A stretch of DNA of 64,000 nt from Saccharothrix sp. NRRL B-16314. GTDB taxonomy: Bacteria; Actinomycetota; Actinomycetes; Mycobacteriales; Pseudonocardiaceae. Made by a program: the position numbers and the translations under genes. Below, piece by piece: positions 14,844-22,947 of this stretch. Under the pieces are notes generated by a model. That model was not told where the DNA came from. It saw only the letters and a program-made list of their open reading frames with translations, and ran no database searches. Location: assembly GCF_000716595.1 (NCBI RefSeq), contig NZ_JNXC01000012.1, positions 1 to 64,000 of the forward strand, written 5' to 3'. Every line of letters starts with the position of its first letter. The first letter of the stretch is position 1.

Positions 14844-15146
14844 CCGCGGGGGTAAAGGGGTCGGCGCGGCGGTCGCCTCTCGGCGAGTGGCTCGGCGCGG
14901 CTCCAGCCTGACGGTATTCCGCGACGGCGCTAGGTGAGGCCCGGGGACACGGACCGCACCGACCGAAGCTTCCAACGGCTCCGGGGTGTCCGGTGTTCCC
15001 GACGGCGAGTGGCGTGCGTCACTGCCGCTCGGCTCCTCTGCCTGACGACCTCACCCGATCGGGACTGCAGGACCAGTGGGGCGATATCCACTATTGCTTC
15101 AGTGTTGAGTAAAATCAATCCTCACGAGTGGTCGCGGCAATGGAAT
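14844..15146. other. Gene-free stretch
   Basis: About 300 bases between the TelA/VWA operon and the xylanase terminator. I see no gene. The most AT-rich part (15090-15120, around TATTGCTTCAGTGTTGAG) is promoter-like, but no oriented gene follows it on either strand. Confidence 0.5.
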
Positions 15147-15184
15147 CGGCCCCCGCCCGAGCACTGAAGCTCAGACGGGGGCCG
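15147..15184 (-). terminator. Terminator hairpin of the xylanase gene
   Basis: CGGCCCCCG and CGGGGGCCG pair perfectly at the base, with an inner GAGC/GCTC stem. It lies 29 bases beyond the xylanase stop on the leftward strand. Confidence 0.7.
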
Positions 15185-15212
15185 AGGACTGGCCGCGGGT
15201 AGACCGGATCGA

Positions 15213-16382
15213 CTACGCGCAGTTCGGGAGGTGCGGGTGCTTCTCGCCGCGCTCGACGGCTTCCTTGGCCAGCGTGCACTGGAGGGCGTGGTACGCGGGC
15301 TTGCGGGAGAAGTCGTTCCACATCACGGTCGCCGCACCCTCACCGGAGAAGAACACCGGCACCCAGGAGTACTTGTCGGTGAAGCCCCAGATCGTGAAGG
15401 AGTTGCAGCCCTCCACGTTGAGGCACGCCGACAGCGTCCGCTGGTAGTAGTCGGCCTGCTTCGCCAGCATCTCGGCGGTGGGCACGCCGTCGGCCGGCAG
15501 GTCCATCCGCACGTCCAACTCGGTGATGGCGGTCTCCAGGCCGAGGTCGGCGAACCGGTTCAGGTTCGTCTCCAGGTCACCGGGGAAGCCGTACCGGGTG
15601 CTGAGGTGCGACTGGGCGGAGAACCCGTGCACCGGAACGCCCTGCGCGAGCAGCTCCTGGACCAGCGCGTAGTAGGCGTTGCTCTTGGCGTTGACGCCTT
15701 CGACGTTGTAGTCGTTGAAGAACAGCTTCGCCTTGGGGTCGGCCTCGTGCGCCCAGCGGAACGCGTCCGCGATGATGCCGGGGCCGAGCTCGCGGATCCA
15801 GATGTTGTCCGTGGTCCGCAGCTTGCCCGAGTCGTCGAAGATCTCGTTGGACACGTCCCACTGCTGGATGTCGCCCTTGTAGCGACCCACGACCGTGGTG
15901 ATGTGGTCGCGCAGGATCGCGCGGAGCTCGTCGGGCGTGAAGTCGCCCTGCTCCACCCACTGCGGGTTCTGGCTGTGCCACAACAGCGTGTGCCCGCGGA
16001 CCGCCTGGCGGTTCTTCCGGGCGAAGTCGACGATGGAGTCGGCCATGCCGAAGTTGTAGCGGCCCTGCTCCGGGTGGATGTACTCCCACTTCATCTGGTT
16101 CTCGGCGGCCACCGAGCTGAACTCGGCCGCGAGCACCTTGCGGTACTCCAGGTCCTTGGTGAAGGGGTCGGGGTAGGGCTGCGACTCGTGGTGCCCACCG
16201 CCGGCTGCGGCGGTGCCGATGTAGAAACCCTTGGGAGCGACCCAGCGGAGGGTGTCCTTCTTGGCGTGCCCTGCCGAGAGGTCACCACTCGTTGGTGCGT
16301 CGGCTGCGGCTGCCACCAGGGCCAACGGCGAGGTCAACGCGATCGCGGCAAGCGCGGCGGTGGCGAGGCGGATCGACTTCAT
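15213..16382 (-). CDS. Secreted GH10 endo-beta-1,4-xylanase
   Basis: A 389-residue secreted xylanase with a Sec signal peptide (LATAALAAIALTSPLALVAAA) and a single GH10 barrel. The acid/base Glu is in WDVSNEIF (~180) and the nucleophile in AITELDVRM (~288). RGHTLLWHSQNPQW, FFNDYNVEG and FTIWGFTDKYSW complete the family pattern. No carbohydrate-binding module is present. The ATG that begins the signal peptide was chosen; the reading frame extends upstream but through the regulatory region. An 11-bp palindrome CGAAAGTTTCG about 40 bases upstream matches the xylanase operator described in Streptomyces, so xylan induction is likely. Degrades plant xylan to xylo-oligosaccharides. Confidence 0.95.
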   Translation of the reverse strand: MKSIRLATAALAAIALTSPLALVAAAADAPTSGDLSAGHAKKDTLRWVAPKGFYIGTAAAGGGHHESQPYPDPFTKDLEYRKVLAAEFSSVAAENQMKWEYIHPEQGRYNFGMADSIVDFARKNRQAVRGHTLLWHSQNPQWVEQGDFTPDELRAILRDHITTVVGRYKGDIQQWDVSNEIFDDSGKLRTTDNIWIRELGPGIIADAFRWAHEADPKAKLFFNDYNVEGVNAKSNAYYALVQELLAQGVPVHGFSAQSHLSTRYGFPGDLETNLNRFADLGLETAITELDVRMDLPADGVPTAEMLAKQADYYQRTLSACLNVEGCNSFTIWGFTDKYSWVPVFFSGEGAATVMWNDFSRKPAYHALQCTLAKEAVERGEKHPHLPNCA

Positions 16383-16421
16383 GGGGACTTCGCTTTCTCG
16401 GACGACTGCGACGGCGGCTTT

Positions 16422-16432
16422 CGAAAGTTTCG
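16422..16432. promoter_or_regulatory. Xylanase-type operator CGAAAGTTTCG
   Basis: A perfect inverted repeat CGAAA-G-TTTCG, about 40 bases upstream of the GH10 start codon. Streptomyces xylanase genes carry the same GAAA-N-TTTC element, bound by LacI-family repressors such as BxlR. Confidence 0.7.
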
Positions 16433-16596
16433 ATTGTGACCCGGTAATTTTCGAGATGCCGGACACTAAGTCGAGGGCCGCGCGATCGTCAAGACCTGTT
16501 CGCGACGTGCCGGCCAACTCGTCGGCGCCGCGTCCGCGCTGGTTCCGCGCCGCTGAGTGCATGCCGCCGAAAGTGTCACCGGTTCACCCACATGGG

Positions 16597-16617
16597 GAAC
16601 GTACGTTCGACTACGGT
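16597..16617 (+). promoter_or_regulatory. Palindrome and -10 candidate before the SGNH gene
   Basis: GAACGTACGTTC is a perfect 12-bp palindrome directly upstream of TACGGT (16612-16617), a plausible -10 box about 48 bases before the SGNH start. Function unproven. Confidence 0.4.
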
Positions 16618-16664
16618 GGGAGGCGTCGGGGGTTGATCGACTACGTGGCACGGGGGTCGCACAC

Positions 16665-17885
16665 ATGAGGAAGTCGGCGGTACTGCTGGTGGCCGTCCTG
16701 GGGATCGCGCTGGTCCCGGGCACGGCGGCGGGATCGGGCTTGGGGTGGGGCGCGACGTGGGCGGCCTCGCCGCAGGCGCCGACGGACGTGTTCGGACCGA
16801 GCTGGGGCCCGGGTGGGTTCGACAACCACTCCGTCCGCCAGGTCGTGCGGATCAGCGAGGGCGGCGCGGCGGTGCGCATCAGGCTGTCCAACGCGTACGG
16901 CACGTCGCCGTTGGTGGTGACGGGTGCGACGGTCGCGCGCACCGAGGTCGGTGCGGCCGTGCGGCCGGGCACGGTTCGGCACGTGACGTTCGGGGGCGGG
17001 CGGACGGTGACCGTGCCGGTCGGCGGTGAGGTGGTCGGTGATCCGGCGCCGTTGCCGGTGCCGCCGCTGAGCCGGGTCACGGTGACGCTGTACCTGGCCG
17101 GGGCGACCGGTCCCGCGACGAGTCACGCGTTCGCCGGCGCGACGAGTTGGCGTGCGTCCGGGGACCACCGGGCGGACGTGGTGCCGGACGCGTTCACCGA
17201 GACGTCGTCGTCGTGGTTCTACCTCGCCGGGGTGGAGGTGGTCGACTTCACGCCCCGGCGGGAGGTCGTGGTGGCGTTCGGCGATTCCATCACCGACGGC
17301 TCGGGGTCCACTGTGGACGCGGACAACCGCTACCCGGACGAGTTGGCGGAACGGCTCGGCGGGCGGTTGGGCGTGGTGAACGCGGGTATCGGCGGCAACC
17401 GGGTGCTGAACGACTCGTCGTGCTTCGGGGAGAAGGCGCTGTCCCGGTTCGAGCGGGACGCGTTGGGGCAGTCGGACGTGCGCACGGTGCTGCTGTTGGA
17501 GGGCATCAACGACATCGGGTTCCCGCGCTTCACGTTCGAGTGCACCACGCCGAACCCGGAGGTGACCGCTGCCCAGTTGATCGCCGGGTACCGGGAGCTG
17601 ATCGGCAAGGCGCGTGCGGGAGGTGTGCGGATCGTGGGTGGCACGCTGCTGCCGTTCAAGGGCGCGGAGTACTACAGCGACGCGGGTGAGGCGGTGCGGG
17701 ACGAGGTGAACGCGTGGATCCGCACGTCGGGGGAGTTCGACGCGGTGGTCGACTTCGACCGTGCGTTGGCCGACCCGGCGGACCAGGACGCGTTGCTGCC
17801 CGCGTACGACAGCGGTGACCGGCTGCACCCGAACGACGCCGGGTACCGGGCGATGGCCGAGGCGGTCGACCTGTCCGTGCTGTAG
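16665..17885 (+). CDS. Secreted SGNH/GDSL esterase
   Basis: A 406-residue secreted hydrolase: signal peptide (SAVLLVAVLGIALVPGTAAG), an N-terminal beta-sandwich-like region (~30-195) and a C-terminal SGNH domain. Catalytic blocks are FGDSITDG (Ser ~207), GIGGNRVL, EGINDIG and DRLHPNDAGY (Asp and His, ~385). This two-part layout occurs in actinobacterial SGNH proteins that often deacylate sugars or lipids. It is divergent from the xylanase, so acetyl-xylan or pectin deacetylation is a reasonable guess but not shown. ATG chosen because it opens the signal peptide and GGGGG lies nearby upstream. Confidence 0.88.
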   Translation: MRKSAVLLVAVLGIALVPGTAAGSGLGWGATWAASPQAPTDVFGPSWGPGGFDNHSVRQVVRISEGGAAVRIRLSNAYGTSPLVVTGATVARTEVGAAVRPGTVRHVTFGGGRTVTVPVGGEVVGDPAPLPVPPLSRVTVTLYLAGATGPATSHAFAGATSWRASGDHRADVVPDAFTETSSSWFYLAGVEVVDFTPRREVVVAFGDSITDGSGSTVDADNRYPDELAERLGGRLGVVNAGIGGNRVLNDSSCFGEKALSRFERDALGQSDVRTVLLLEGINDIGFPRFTFECTTPNPEVTAAQLIAGYRELIGKARAGGVRIVGGTLLPFKGAEYYSDAGEAVRDEVNAWIRTSGEFDAVVDFDRALADPADQDALLPAYDSGDRLHPNDAGYRAMAEAVDLSVL

Positions 17886-18022
17886 CGCGGGTTCCGGCCT
17901 GCGGGCGTGGGCGTTCGCAATGCACCGGTGCCGCTGACGACGAATCCGGTTCCGTGCGGATCGGGCACGACAACGAACTCCGCACCGCACTCTCGTTCGC
18001 GCGCAATGCTCGTTCTGTGGGC

Positions 18023-18069
18023 GTGTACCTCTGCTCTTCGTTGCCCGACAACGAGGAGCAGAGGTGCAC
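18023..18069 (+). promoter_or_regulatory. Strong hairpin masking the start of an integrase remnant
   Basis: About 20 bases pair with few mismatches: GTGTACCTCTGCTC to GAGCAGAGGTGCAC, plus CGTTG to CAACG, around a CCCGA loop. The right arm contains GAGGAG and the GTG start of the integrase remnant, so the hairpin would hide its ribosome binding site; it could also be part of a recombination site. Confidence 0.6.
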
Positions 18070-18270
18070 GTGCGTGCGTTCCCGGTGCGGATGCCGGCCG
18101 GCATCCGCTAGTGGACGGTCCTCGATGACGAGATGGAGCCGGTTCCGGTCGCTGACCGGTTCCTGCGGGAGTTGAGGTTCGGCCGGGATCAGGCCGAGTC
18201 GACCACCGAGGCGTACGCCGGGGCGGTCGCGTTGTTCTTCAGGTGGCGCCGGCGCGCCGAGCGGCATCGT
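18064..18270 (+). pseudogene. Tyrosine recombinase (integrase) N-terminal remnant
   Basis: The frame opens at GTG with GAGGAG upstream, reads VHVRAFPVRMPAGIR, hits an in-frame TAG (18109-18111), then continues WTVLDDEMEPVPVADRFL and RELRFGRDQAESTTEAYAG to FFRWRRR. This resembles the N-terminal core-binding domain of actinobacterial tyrosine recombinases, where a Tyr codon would be expected at the TAG. After ~18260 the similarity ends and no catalytic domain (RHRRY) follows. It is a dead, truncated integrase, hinting at an old mobile-element insertion between the esterase and LPMO genes. Confidence 0.55.
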
Positions 18271-18345
18271 ACGTCGCCGACCAGCCCGGGTCCCTGGGCA
18301 CCTCGACAACCGGGCGACCTGCGGCGGTGGCCTCGCTGCGGATCC

Positions 18346-18564
18346 TCAACCAGCACCGGCACGAGTCCCGTTGGCTCGGGCGCGCACGTCCGCGATGATG
18401 AGTGGCAGACGCGCGTGTGAGGTGGCGACGAACGCGGACGCGGCATGCTCGAGGCCTTGAACGAGTTCCTCGTCAAGTGGAGTGCTCGCCGCAGGCAGTC
18501 GCTCCGGGTGGTCGTAGGCCCACATGTCCACCGGATGCAGCGGCAGGTCGAGACGCCGGCTCAA
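18346..18564 (-). other. Possible gene remnant of unknown family
   Basis: A 72-codon leftward open stretch with protein-like composition (LDLPLHPVDMWAYDHPERL, STPLDEELVQGLEHAAS, SHARLPLIIADVRARANG). No ribosome binding site and no recognisable domain; it sits beside the integrase remnant and may be another decayed fragment. It could equally be a chance frame. The rest of 18270-18828 shows nothing I can support. Confidence 0.25.
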
Positions 18565-18828
18565 CAGTCACGCGATCGTTGACTTGCTCCTCCCTGCGCG
18601 CCGCCGAGCCGGATCGTGGTCGGCCACGGCGTGTCCCCCACAAATCCCGACTACCCAAGCTTCGAGCCCGCAGAATCAGCGTCACGTCCACGCCCGCTCC
18701 ATACCCGGATGTGGGACCACCGCGCCGCATACGCGATTCCGTCGAACGGTGGTCGAACGCGTGTCGAATGGGAAGTCGTTGTCCGCCAACACTTCCCAAT
18801 TCCGTGTGCGGATGGTTACAGTGCGATT

Positions 18829-18842
18829 TGGGAGCGCTCCCA
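18829..18842. promoter_or_regulatory. CelR/CebR operator upstream of the LPMO gene
   Basis: TGGGAGCGCTCCCA is a perfect 14-bp palindrome identical to the cellulose-utilisation operator bound by LacI-family CelR/CebR in Thermobifida and Streptomyces. It lies 50 bases upstream of the LPMO start, in the right place for repression relieved by cellobiose. Confidence 0.85.
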
Positions 18843-18891
18843 GCCCACCCATGGTCATCCCCAACATGGACATCCTCAACGAGGAGGAAGA

Positions 18892-19563
18892 GTGGCGCTC
18901 ATATCCGTCCCTGCGAACAAGAACCTGCTCGTCAGGGTCTTCGCGACCTTCGCGGTCGTCGCCGGACTCCTGGCGAGCGTGCTGACCGGTGTCGCCGACG
19001 CGCACGGGTCGACCACCGATCCGCCGTCGCGCAACTACGGTTGCTGGCAGCGGTGGGGCAGTGATTTCCAGAACCCCACGATGGCCCAGCAGGACCCGAT
19101 GTGCTGGCAGGCCTGGCAGGCCGACACCAACGCGATGTGGAACTGGAACGGCCTCTACCGCGAGGGCGTGGCGGGCAACCACCAGGGTGTGATCCCCAAC
19201 GGCCAGCTGTGCAGCGGTGGCCGTACCGGTGGCATGAGGTACGCGGCGCTGGACAACCCCGGCCAGTGGAAGGCCGCGACCAAGTCGCGGCAGTTCACCC
19301 TGACCGTCACTGATCAGGCCCGGCACGGCGCGGACTACCTGCGGGTGTACGTGACGAACCAGGGCTTCGACTCGACGACGCAGTCGTTGGGCTGGAACAA
19401 CCTCCAGCTGGTCGCGTCCACCGGCCGTTACGCGCCGGCGGGCCAGTACCAGGTCGCGGTGAACGCGGGCAGCCGGACCGGCCGCCACATCGTCTACGTG
19501 ATCTGGCAGGCCAGTCACTCGGACCAGTCCTACTACTTCTGCAGCGACGTGGTCTTCCAGTAG
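18892..19563 (+). CDS. Secreted AA10 lytic polysaccharide monooxygenase
   Basis: A 223-residue copper monooxygenase that oxidatively breaks crystalline cellulose or chitin. A 37-residue signal peptide ends VADA, leaving His38 as mature residue 1; together with His97 (GNHQG) it forms the copper histidine brace. STTDPPSRNYGCWQRWG, QDPMCWQAWQ, MWNWNGLYREGVAG, SHSDQSYYFCSDV match single-domain AA10 enzymes of the Streptomyces LPMO10B type, which attack both cellulose and chitin. No binding module. The GTG was chosen because GAGGAGGAAGA precedes it directly. The CelR operator upstream argues for cellulose as the physiological signal. Confidence 0.93.
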   Translation: MALISVPANKNLLVRVFATFAVVAGLLASVLTGVADAHGSTTDPPSRNYGCWQRWGSDFQNPTMAQQDPMCWQAWQADTNAMWNWNGLYREGVAGNHQGVIPNGQLCSGGRTGGMRYAALDNPGQWKAATKSRQFTLTVTDQARHGADYLRVYVTNQGFDSTTQSLGWNNLQLVASTGRYAPAGQYQVAVNAGSRTGRHIVYVIWQASHSDQSYYFCSDVVFQ

Positions 19564-19624
19564 TCCGGTGGTGCGGATCCCGGCTCCCGGCGTGACCGGG
19601 GGCCGGGGTTCCGCTGTGTCCGGC

Positions 19625-20656
19625 TCAGATCCGACCGACGCCCGCGCCTTGAGTGACCAGCGCCTTCACGTCGGCGGGGGAGTCGAGCGCGTAGGCGTAG
19701 TAGGTGCGGGGTTCGACGACGGTCCCGAGGGTTTCCGGGGTGCCCGAGTTGACGTAGACGTTGTTGCGCTCCACCACTCGTCCGGGTCCGCTCTTGTCGT
19801 AGCCGGACAGGATCGGGTGCGCCACGTTCTCGAAGTAGTTGCCCTCGACGACGACTCCGGCGTCCATTGTGGACGCGACGCCGTACAGCGAGGTGCCACC
19901 GTAGTAGTTGTTGTAGACGTGCACCGGCTCGGCGAATCGGACGCGCGGGTGGCGCTGGGCCGTGCCGTCGAAGAAGTTGTGGTGGTAGGTGACCCGCAGC
20001 TTGCCCCGGTCCAGGGTGTAGGTGTCGGAGTGGCCGAGCAGCGCGGTCTTGCTGTGGTCGTGGAAGTGGTTCCAGGACACCGTGACGTAGTCGGACTGGC
20101 GCTTGACGTCGAGCAGGCCGTCGTAGCCGCGGGACAGGTCGCAGTGGTCGATCCACACGTGGTGGGCCGAGTTCGTGACGCTGATCGAGTCGTCCGAGGC
20201 GTCGGTGAACCTCAGGTTGCGGATGATCACGTTGTTGCCCGGGCGGGTGGTGGAGCCGAGTTGCAGGCCGCCGCCGGTGATCTCGGAGGTGGAGCCGATG
20301 CCGATGATGGTCTTGTTCGCGACCACGGTCAGCATGTCGTCGACCTGGATGCGGCCGGACACCGAGATGACGTACGGCTCCTTGCGGCCCACGTAGTCGG
20401 CGAGGGCGGCGGCGGTGGTGACGGTGACGGCCTGGCCGCCCGCGCCGCCGGTGGTGCCGTTCTGGCCCAGGGCGTTGACCCCGGCGAACCCGTCCGCGGC
20501 GTTCTGGATGACGATGTCCCGGACACCGGCCTCCTGGGTGTCTGTGCTCTGTGCGCTTCTGCTGTGAGGGTCGGCCCAGGCGGCGCGCGGGGCGGTGGCC
20601 GCGACGGCGGCGAGGGCCGTGCCGGTGAGCAGGCGTCGTCGGTTGATGGGGCTCAT
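19625..20656 (-). CDS. Secreted pectate lyase, PL1 (tandem copy 1)
   Basis: A 343-residue PL1 pectate lyase that cleaves polygalacturonate by beta-elimination with Ca2+. A twin-arginine-like leader (NRRRLLTGTALAAVAA) is followed by the beta-helix: DGFAGVNALGQNGTTGGAGG, the WIDHCDLSRGYDGLLDVK vWiDH block, TVSWNHFHDHSKTALLGHSD, YHHNFFDGTAQRHPRVRF (with the catalytic Arg), VYNNYY and the C-terminal EPRTYYAYALD. It is the last of three consecutive PL1 genes on this strand, 25 bases after the middle one, and closest to it in sequence. Probably secreted folded via Tat. Confidence 0.93.
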   Translation of the reverse strand: MSPINRRRLLTGTALAAVAATAPRAAWADPHSRSAQSTDTQEAGVRDIVIQNAADGFAGVNALGQNGTTGGAGGQAVTVTTAAALADYVGRKEPYVISVSGRIQVDDMLTVVANKTIIGIGSTSEITGGGLQLGSTTRPGNNVIIRNLRFTDASDDSISVTNSAHHVWIDHCDLSRGYDGLLDVKRQSDYVTVSWNHFHDHSKTALLGHSDTYTLDRGKLRVTYHHNFFDGTAQRHPRVRFAEPVHVYNNYYGGTSLYGVASTMDAGVVVEGNYFENVAHPILSGYDKSGPGRVVERNNVYVNSGTPETLGTVVEPRTYYAYALDSPADVKALVTQGAGVGRI

Positions 20657-20681
20657 GGGGTGTCCTCCTGGCTGTGCGGGC

Positions 20682-21671
20682 TCAGATCCGGCCTACGGCG
20701 ACGCCGCCGGGGACGGTGCTCGGCAGGGTGGAGGGGTTGTCCGGGGTGTAGGCGTAGTAGGTGCGGGGTTCGACGACGGTCCCGAGGGTTTCCGGGGTGC
20801 CCGAGTTGACGAAGATGTTGTTGCGCTGCACCACCCGGCCGGGGCCGCTCGCGTCGTAGCCGGAGTAGACGGGGTGCGGGACGTTCTCGAAGTAGTTCGC
20901 CTCGACCAGGACGCCGGCGTTCATCGTGGACGCGACGCCGTACAGGGCGTTGTCGCGGAAGTAGTTGTTGTAGACGTGGATCGGCTCGCCGAACCGGACC
21001 CTCGGGTGGCGTTGGGCGGTGCCGTCGAAGTAGTTGTGGTGGAACGTGACGCGCAGCTTGCCGGTGTCCTGGCTCGCGTTGGAGTCGGAGTGGCCGAGCA
21101 GCGCGGTCTTGCTGTGGTCGTGGAAGTGGTTCCACGAGACGGTGATGAAGTCCGCGCCGCGGACGATGTCGATGAGCCCGTCCTGTCCGCCGCTGAAGTC
21201 GCAGTGGTCGATCCAGATGTGGTGCGAGGACTGCTGGACGCTGAGGGCGTCGTCGTCCGCTCCGCTGAACTTGAGGTTGCGGATGATGACGTTCTGCCTG
21301 CGGTACATGTCCAGGCCGCCGCCGCGGATCTCGGCGCCGGGCAGGCCGATGACGGTCTTGTTCGAGCGCAGGCCCTGTTTGCTGCTGAACGTCATGATCC
21401 CGTCGACCTGGATGACGTAGGGCTCGTTGCGGTCGCAGTAGTCGAGGAACGTCTCGGTGTCCCGGACGGTGACCACCGGTCCGCCCACGCCGCCCGTGGT
21501 GCCGTTCTGACCGAGCGTGTCGGTCCCGGCGAACCCGTCGGCGGTCTGGAACGGCTCGGCCCACACGGGGTTCGTGCGAGCCGGGCTCGCGTTGGCCACA
21601 CGCGCGGTCACGGCGGTGAGTGCGGTGGCGGCGGCGCCCGCGAGGAGGCCGCGCCTGCTGATGTCGCTCAT
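20682..21671 (-). CDS. Secreted pectate lyase, PL1 (tandem copy 2)
   Basis: A 329-residue PL1 pectate lyase with a Tat-like leader (SRRGLLAGAAATALTA). It keeps the Ca2+ and catalytic blocks: WIDHCDFSGGQDGLIDIVRG, TVSWNHFHDHSKTALLGHSD, FHHNYFDGTAQRHPRVRFGE and PRTYYAYTPD. The ATG follows AGGAGGA, and this Shine-Dalgarno starts immediately after the stop codon of the upstream PL1 gene, so the two are cotranscribed. Clearly paralogous to both neighbours; the differing loops after the first repeat suggest different preference for pectin methylation or chain end. Confidence 0.93.
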   Translation of the reverse strand: MSDISRRGLLAGAAATALTAVTARVANASPARTNPVWAEPFQTADGFAGTDTLGQNGTTGGVGGPVVTVRDTETFLDYCDRNEPYVIQVDGIMTFSSKQGLRSNKTVIGLPGAEIRGGGLDMYRRQNVIIRNLKFSGADDDALSVQQSSHHIWIDHCDFSGGQDGLIDIVRGADFITVSWNHFHDHSKTALLGHSDSNASQDTGKLRVTFHHNYFDGTAQRHPRVRFGEPIHVYNNYFRDNALYGVASTMNAGVLVEANYFENVPHPVYSGYDASGPGRVVQRNNIFVNSGTPETLGTVVEPRTYYAYTPDNPSTLPSTVPGGVAVGRI

Positions 21672-21684
21672 GGTGGTTCCTCCT

Positions 21685-22716
21685 CTAGACGCGACCGGTG
21701 CCCGCACCGGCGGGCACGATCGCGGGGACGTCGGCGGCCCGGTCGAGGGCGTAGGCGTAGTACGTGCGGGGCTCGACGACGGAGCCGCGCACCTCGACCT
21801 CGTGGTTGCACTCCACGAGGATGTTGTCGCGGGAGACCATCCGGCCGAGGTCGCCGCTGAAGTCGACCCGGCCGGGGTTGTTCACGCTGAAGAAGTAGTT
21901 GCCCTCCAGCACCACGCCCGCGTTCATGGCCGAGGCGACGCCGTAGCTGTTGTCGCGGTAGTAGTTGTTGTAGACGTGCACCGACTCGCCGAACCGGACG
22001 CGCGGGTTGCGCTGGTCGGAGCCGTCGAAGTAGTTGTGGTGGTAGGTCACGCGCAACCGGCCGATGTCCTGCGCGCCGTTGTCGTCGTCGTGGCCGAGGA
22101 GCAGCGTCTTGTCGTGGTCGTGGAACCTGTTCCAGGAGACGGTGACGAAATCCGAGCCGCGTTTGATGTCGACCGCGCCGTCGTCGCCGTTGGAGAAGTC
22201 GTTGTGGTCGATCCAGATGTGGTGGCTGAACATCTGGACGTTGATCAGGTCGTCGGTGGCGCCGGTCAGCGCGAGGTTGCGGATGATGATGTTGTGCACG
22301 GCGTTCGCCGGGGGAGTGGTGACGCGGTCGTCGACCGGCAGGCCGATGGTGAGGCCGCCGCCGGTGAGGCGGGCGTCGGTGCCGAGGCCGATGACGGTCT
22401 TGTCCGAGGCGACCCGGTGCATGCCGTCCGTGGTGCCGGTCGGCAGGGTGATCGTGCCCTTGACCTGCACGACCAGTGGTTCGGGGCGGGCGATGTAGTC
22501 CAGGAACTGCGCGGTGGTGGTGGCGGTGACGACGGCGCCGCCCGCTCCGCCGGTGGTGCCTTGCTGACCGAGGGCGGTGACCGAGGCGAACCCGTCCGCG
22601 GTGGTCGCTGCCAGCGCGGGCGTGGCGGCGGGGAGCACGACCAGGGTCGTGGCGAGCACGGCGGCGGCGGTGACGACTTTCGGCAGGGCGCGCCTGTTCC
22701 CGACAGGTGTGGGCAT
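21685..22716 (-). CDS. Secreted pectate lyase, PL1 (tandem copy 3, first in operon)
   Basis: A 343-residue PL1 pectate lyase and the promoter-proximal gene of the three-gene operon. Unlike the other two it has a longer Sec-type leader (VVTAAAVLATTLVVLPAATPALA). Motifs: DGFASVTALGQQGTTGGAGG, WIDHNDFSNGDDGAVDIKRG (Asn replaces the Cys of the other copies), TVSWNRFHDHDKTLLLGHDD, YHHNYFDGSDQRNPRVRFGE and PRTYYAYALD. It is the most divergent copy. The ATG is preceded by GAGAGGA. Two copies of a 16-bp CACATATGTG-centred element lie 117-166 bases upstream and may control the operon. Confidence 0.92.
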   Translation of the reverse strand: MPTPVGNRRALPKVVTAAAVLATTLVVLPAATPALAATTADGFASVTALGQQGTTGGAGGAVVTATTTAQFLDYIARPEPLVVQVKGTITLPTGTTDGMHRVASDKTVIGLGTDARLTGGGLTIGLPVDDRVTTPPANAVHNIIIRNLALTGATDDLINVQMFSHHIWIDHNDFSNGDDGAVDIKRGSDFVTVSWNRFHDHDKTLLLGHDDDNGAQDIGRLRVTYHHNYFDGSDQRNPRVRFGESVHVYNNYYRDNSYGVASAMNAGVVLEGNYFFSVNNPGRVDFSGDLGRMVSRDNILVECNHEVEVRGSVVEPRTYYAYALDRAADVPAIVPAGAGTGRV

Positions 22717-22832
22717 GGGGAATTCCTCTCCCGTATGAGGGTGAGTGCAGGGGTTATCGGGAAAGCGCCTTCCCTTTCGCACCGTAGCGCAAGTTTCGGG
22801 CGTGTCAACGGCCGATGGCAGGCTGGGCCCGA

Positions 22833-22882
22833 GGTTCACATATGTGGCCGCGCTATTCGCCGAACCGGTTCACATATGTGGC
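22833..22882. promoter_or_regulatory. Two direct copies of GGTTCACATATGTGGC
   Basis: The 16-mer occurs at 22833-22848 and 22867-22882, each centred on the palindrome CACATATGTG, with start points 34 bases apart (about three helical turns). It lies upstream of the pectate lyase operon and is a candidate operator pair. Confidence 0.55.
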
Positions 22883-22947
22883 GCACAAGGGCGGCGGAAG
22901 GTCCATTCCGGGCGACCGGGAATTCGGTGCGCGGCATTCTTGCGAGG

